Source: Collinsella sp. (GTDB lineage Bacteria > Actinomycetota > Coriobacteriia > Coriobacteriales > Coriobacteriaceae). Taken from it: a DNA stretch of 64,000 nucleotides. The translations under genes and the position numbers were made by a program. Positions 62,183-64,000 of this stretch are shown one piece after another. How positions within the stretch are numbered: the stretch's first letter is position 1; each line of letters opens with the position of its first letter. Location: contig DXMY01000018.1 of NCBI GenBank assembly GCA_019413925.1, positions 62,001 to 126,000 of the forward strand, written 5' to 3'. The notes beneath the pieces are model-generated. The model ran no database searches and had not been told where the DNA came from. It worked only from the letters and a program-made list of their open reading frames with translations.

Positions 62183-63442
62183 CTATGCGGCCTGCTCTGC
62201 CGTCTGAGACATGCGGGACAGACGGACCAGCAGCGCAAAGCCCGCCACCAGTAGCACGCCAATGGAAAGGACGCCCAGCGAGGGGTTGCCGGTCAGCGAG
62301 GTGACGACCGACACCAGAAAGGTGCCCATAACGCTTGCGTAACGACCAAAGATGTCAAAGAAGCCATAGTACTCATTGGACTTTTCCTTGGGGATAATGC
62401 GGCCAAAATAGCTACGGCTGAGCGCCTGCACGCCGCCCTGGAACAGGCCGACCAAAATAGCGAGCACCCAAAACTCAAAGGCGGTCTTTAAGAAAAACGC
62501 GGCAAAGAGCACGATGCCCATATAGGCGGCGACGGCCACCAAGATCATGTTGAGCGTGCCCACGCGGCCGGCGAGCTTGCCGTAAATGATGGCAGACGGA
62601 AAAGCAACAAACTGCGTGACGAGCAGCGCCAGGACCAGCTGCGTCGAATCGATGCCCAAGGCCGATCCGTAACTGGTGGCCATGGAAATGACCGTGTGCA
62701 CGCCATCGATATAGAAGAAGAACGCGATCATGTAGACCAGCACGGTCTTGTTGTGGGCGATCTCGCGCATGGTGTGTCCGACCTCGGAGAACACACCGCC
62801 CACGATGTGGCCGATGGTGTCCTCGGGACCGCGCTCGCGACCGTACTTTTGCTTATAGGTGCGAATGAGCGGCAAGGTAAAGATGAGCCACCAGGCGCCG
62901 GTGATGACAAACGACAGACGCGTTGCCAGCATGGTGGGGATACCAAGAGCGGAACCACCCATGATAAGCGCCAGGCAGATGATGAACGGCACGGTGGAAC
63001 CGATGTAGCCCCAAGCATAGCCCGAGCTGGACACGGCGTCCATGCGCTCGTCGGTGGTAATGTCGGGCAGCATGGCGTCGTAGAACGTCATAGAAGAGTT
63101 AAGGCCGATGGTGCACAGCACGTACACGGTCAAAAATGCCATGGCGGACATTGGGATAGCCTGCGCCAGGCAAAGAACCAGGCCCGTGAGGAAGAAGCCC
63201 AAGAAGAACTTAATCTTGTTGCCGGCGTAATCGGCAAGCGCGCCCAGAATGGGCATGAGCATGGCAATGACCAGCGAGGCAATCGTCTGCGCGTTGCCCC
63301 AAGCGACCACCAGGTCTGCCGAGGAAGCACCGGTATTGATGGCGTTAAAGTAGATGGGCACCACCGAGGTATTGAGCAGCACGAGGGCCGAGTTTCCCAC
63401 ATCGTACATAACCCAGTTACGCTCGAGCTTGGTGTATTTCAT
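62183..63442 (-). CDS. UMF1/Atg22-like MFS transporter
   Basis: 419 aa, about 12 membrane helices. ERNWVMYDVGNSALVLL at the N-terminus and FYDAMLPDITTDERMDAVSSSGYAWGY in two parts are typical of UMF1 proteins. An inner-membrane exporter of small solutes, perhaps amino acids. Monocistronic. Confidence 0.87.
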   Translation of the reverse strand: MKYTKLERNWVMYDVGNSALVLLNTSVVPIYFNAINTGASSADLVVAWGNAQTIASLVIAMLMPILGALADYAGNKIKFFLGFFLTGLVLCLAQAIPMSAMAFLTVYVLCTIGLNSSMTFYDAMLPDITTDERMDAVSSSGYAWGYIGSTVPFIICLALIMGGSALGIPTMLATRLSFVITGAWWLIFTLPLIRTYKQKYGRERGPEDTIGHIVGGVFSEVGHTMREIAHNKTVLVYMIAFFFYIDGVHTVISMATSYGSALGIDSTQLVLALLVTQFVAFPSAIIYGKLAGRVGTLNMILVAVAAYMGIVLFAAFFLKTAFEFWVLAILVGLFQGGVQALSRSYFGRIIPKEKSNEYYGFFDIFGRYASVMGTFLVSVVTSLTGNPSLGVLSIGVLLVAGFALLVRLSRMSQTAEQAA

Positions 63443-63543
63443 GGACAGGGACCCTTCGTATTCGCCCGATATGCAGCTAGTTCATCGTACCCCAATTGCA
63501 CGGAGGCGCCGGTAAGGATTCGGCAAAGAGACAGGAGCGGACC

Positions 63544-64000
63544 CTACTCCTCGCGGTCGAACTCCTCGTCGGTGCCGAGCACGCGACCGCTGTAGTTGAC
63601 GTGACTGGTCACGGCCTCCATGTCACCGGTCTCGATAAAACGCGCGACCGTGCACTCGTAATCGACCAGCGCGCGGTCAAAGACCTCGGGGAAACTCTCA
63701 TTCGAGACCTCATCGGTAAAGGGATTCTTCCACGCCAGATGACCCAGATTGCCAGTGCGCTCGGGCAGCTCCGTCGTCACGCGATGGGCAAGGCCGTCGA
63801 GCAGCGAGTAGTCGTGCACCAAGCCCTCAACCAGCGAGATCGCGCGCGTCTTTACGGAGCCGGCCGGCTCAATCGCACGGTAAAGTCGCTGCATATTGGC
63901 AACGGCAGCACCGTACTCCCCCGCCGGAATGTCAATGCCGTACACGCGTCCGGCAACATAGCTCATCAGCACGCCGGCCACGCGATTGATGCGATCGGTG
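63544..64000 (-). CDS. Unidentified protein, C-terminal part (truncated by window edge)
   Basis: About 152 residues are in the window; the frame stays open to the right edge (TDRINRVAGVLMSY). It is soluble, acidic at the C-terminus (GTDEEFDREE), with no motif I can assign. The segment LAWKNPFTDEVSNESFPEVFDRALVDYE may help recognition in a search. Confidence 0.5.
   Translation of the reverse strand, partial: TDRINRVAGVLMSYVAGRVYGIDIPAGEYGAAVANMQRLYRAIEPAGSVKTRAISLVEGLVHDYSLLDGLAHRVTTELPERTGNLGHLAWKNPFTDEVSNESFPEVFDRALVDYECTVARFIETGDMEAVTSHVNYSGRVLGTDEEFDREE

Overview
The window is about 60% GC and reads as a chromosomal segment of a gut Coriobacteriia, most probably Collinsella (Actinomycetota). 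The signs are a mannose-family PTS with SIS-domain deglycases, a high-GC codon bias, a DUF4012 surface protein, UMF1 and YitT membrane proteins, and many short palindromic intergenic repeats. This assignment rests on remembered family resemblance, not on a database search.

Layout. 1-2.7 kb: the end of pyruvate kinase with its terminator, a DUF559-like protein and a zinc-dependent phospholipase C-like protein. 2.7-5.5 kb: an ECF metal transporter (CbiO, CbiQ, CbiM/N type) behind a NikR-like palindrome, so nickel is more likely than cobalt. 5.7-9.8 kb: pheT and pheS behind a T-box leader. 9.9-16.5 kb: M32 carboxypeptidase, glmM, a DUF4012 protein and an EamA transporter. 16.8-26 kb: tRNA-Val, then an accessory-looking stretch (DUF5710 protein, zinc-ribbon protein, HNH nuclease, unknown 163-aa protein, AlbA/Schlafen ATP-binding protein with an array of TATCTCTC boxes), an M16C peptidase and a hicAB pair. 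26-29 kb: 5-formyl-THF cyclo-ligase, metA and an LDH-family dehydrogenase.

29-44 kb is a dispersed amino-sugar/Amadori-product region. It holds three SIS-domain phosphosugar deglycase/isomerase-like proteins, three GntR/UTRA repressors and one mannose-family PTS (IIAB, IIC, IID). A DMT transporter, recQ, a YitT protein and a HAD phosphatase are interleaved. The pattern resembles gfr/frl fructoselysine-glucoselysine systems. Repeated operator-like words pair particular regulators with particular targets.

44-64 kb is mostly housekeeping: GNAT acetyltransferase, a threonine aldolase interrupted by an in-frame UGA, PAP2 phosphatase, mfd, nth, ABC exporter, rmuC, rubrerythrin, a MutY-like glycosylase without Fe-S cysteines, an Rrf2 regulator, tRNA-Asp, a YfcE-like phosphoesterase, a GT2/LytS/LytTR operon, a UMF1 transporter and the end of an unidentified gene.

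The most unusual content is intergenic. (1) A structured element of about 90-190 bp occurs in three copies, at 8.2, 33.4 and 41.8 kb, with invariant loop words and compensatory stem changes. (2) Six long inverted repeats have unrelated arms; some share loop words. (3) A set of short hairpins shares a GGGACAG or GGGGAC core. None of these is explained by the protein-coding annotation.
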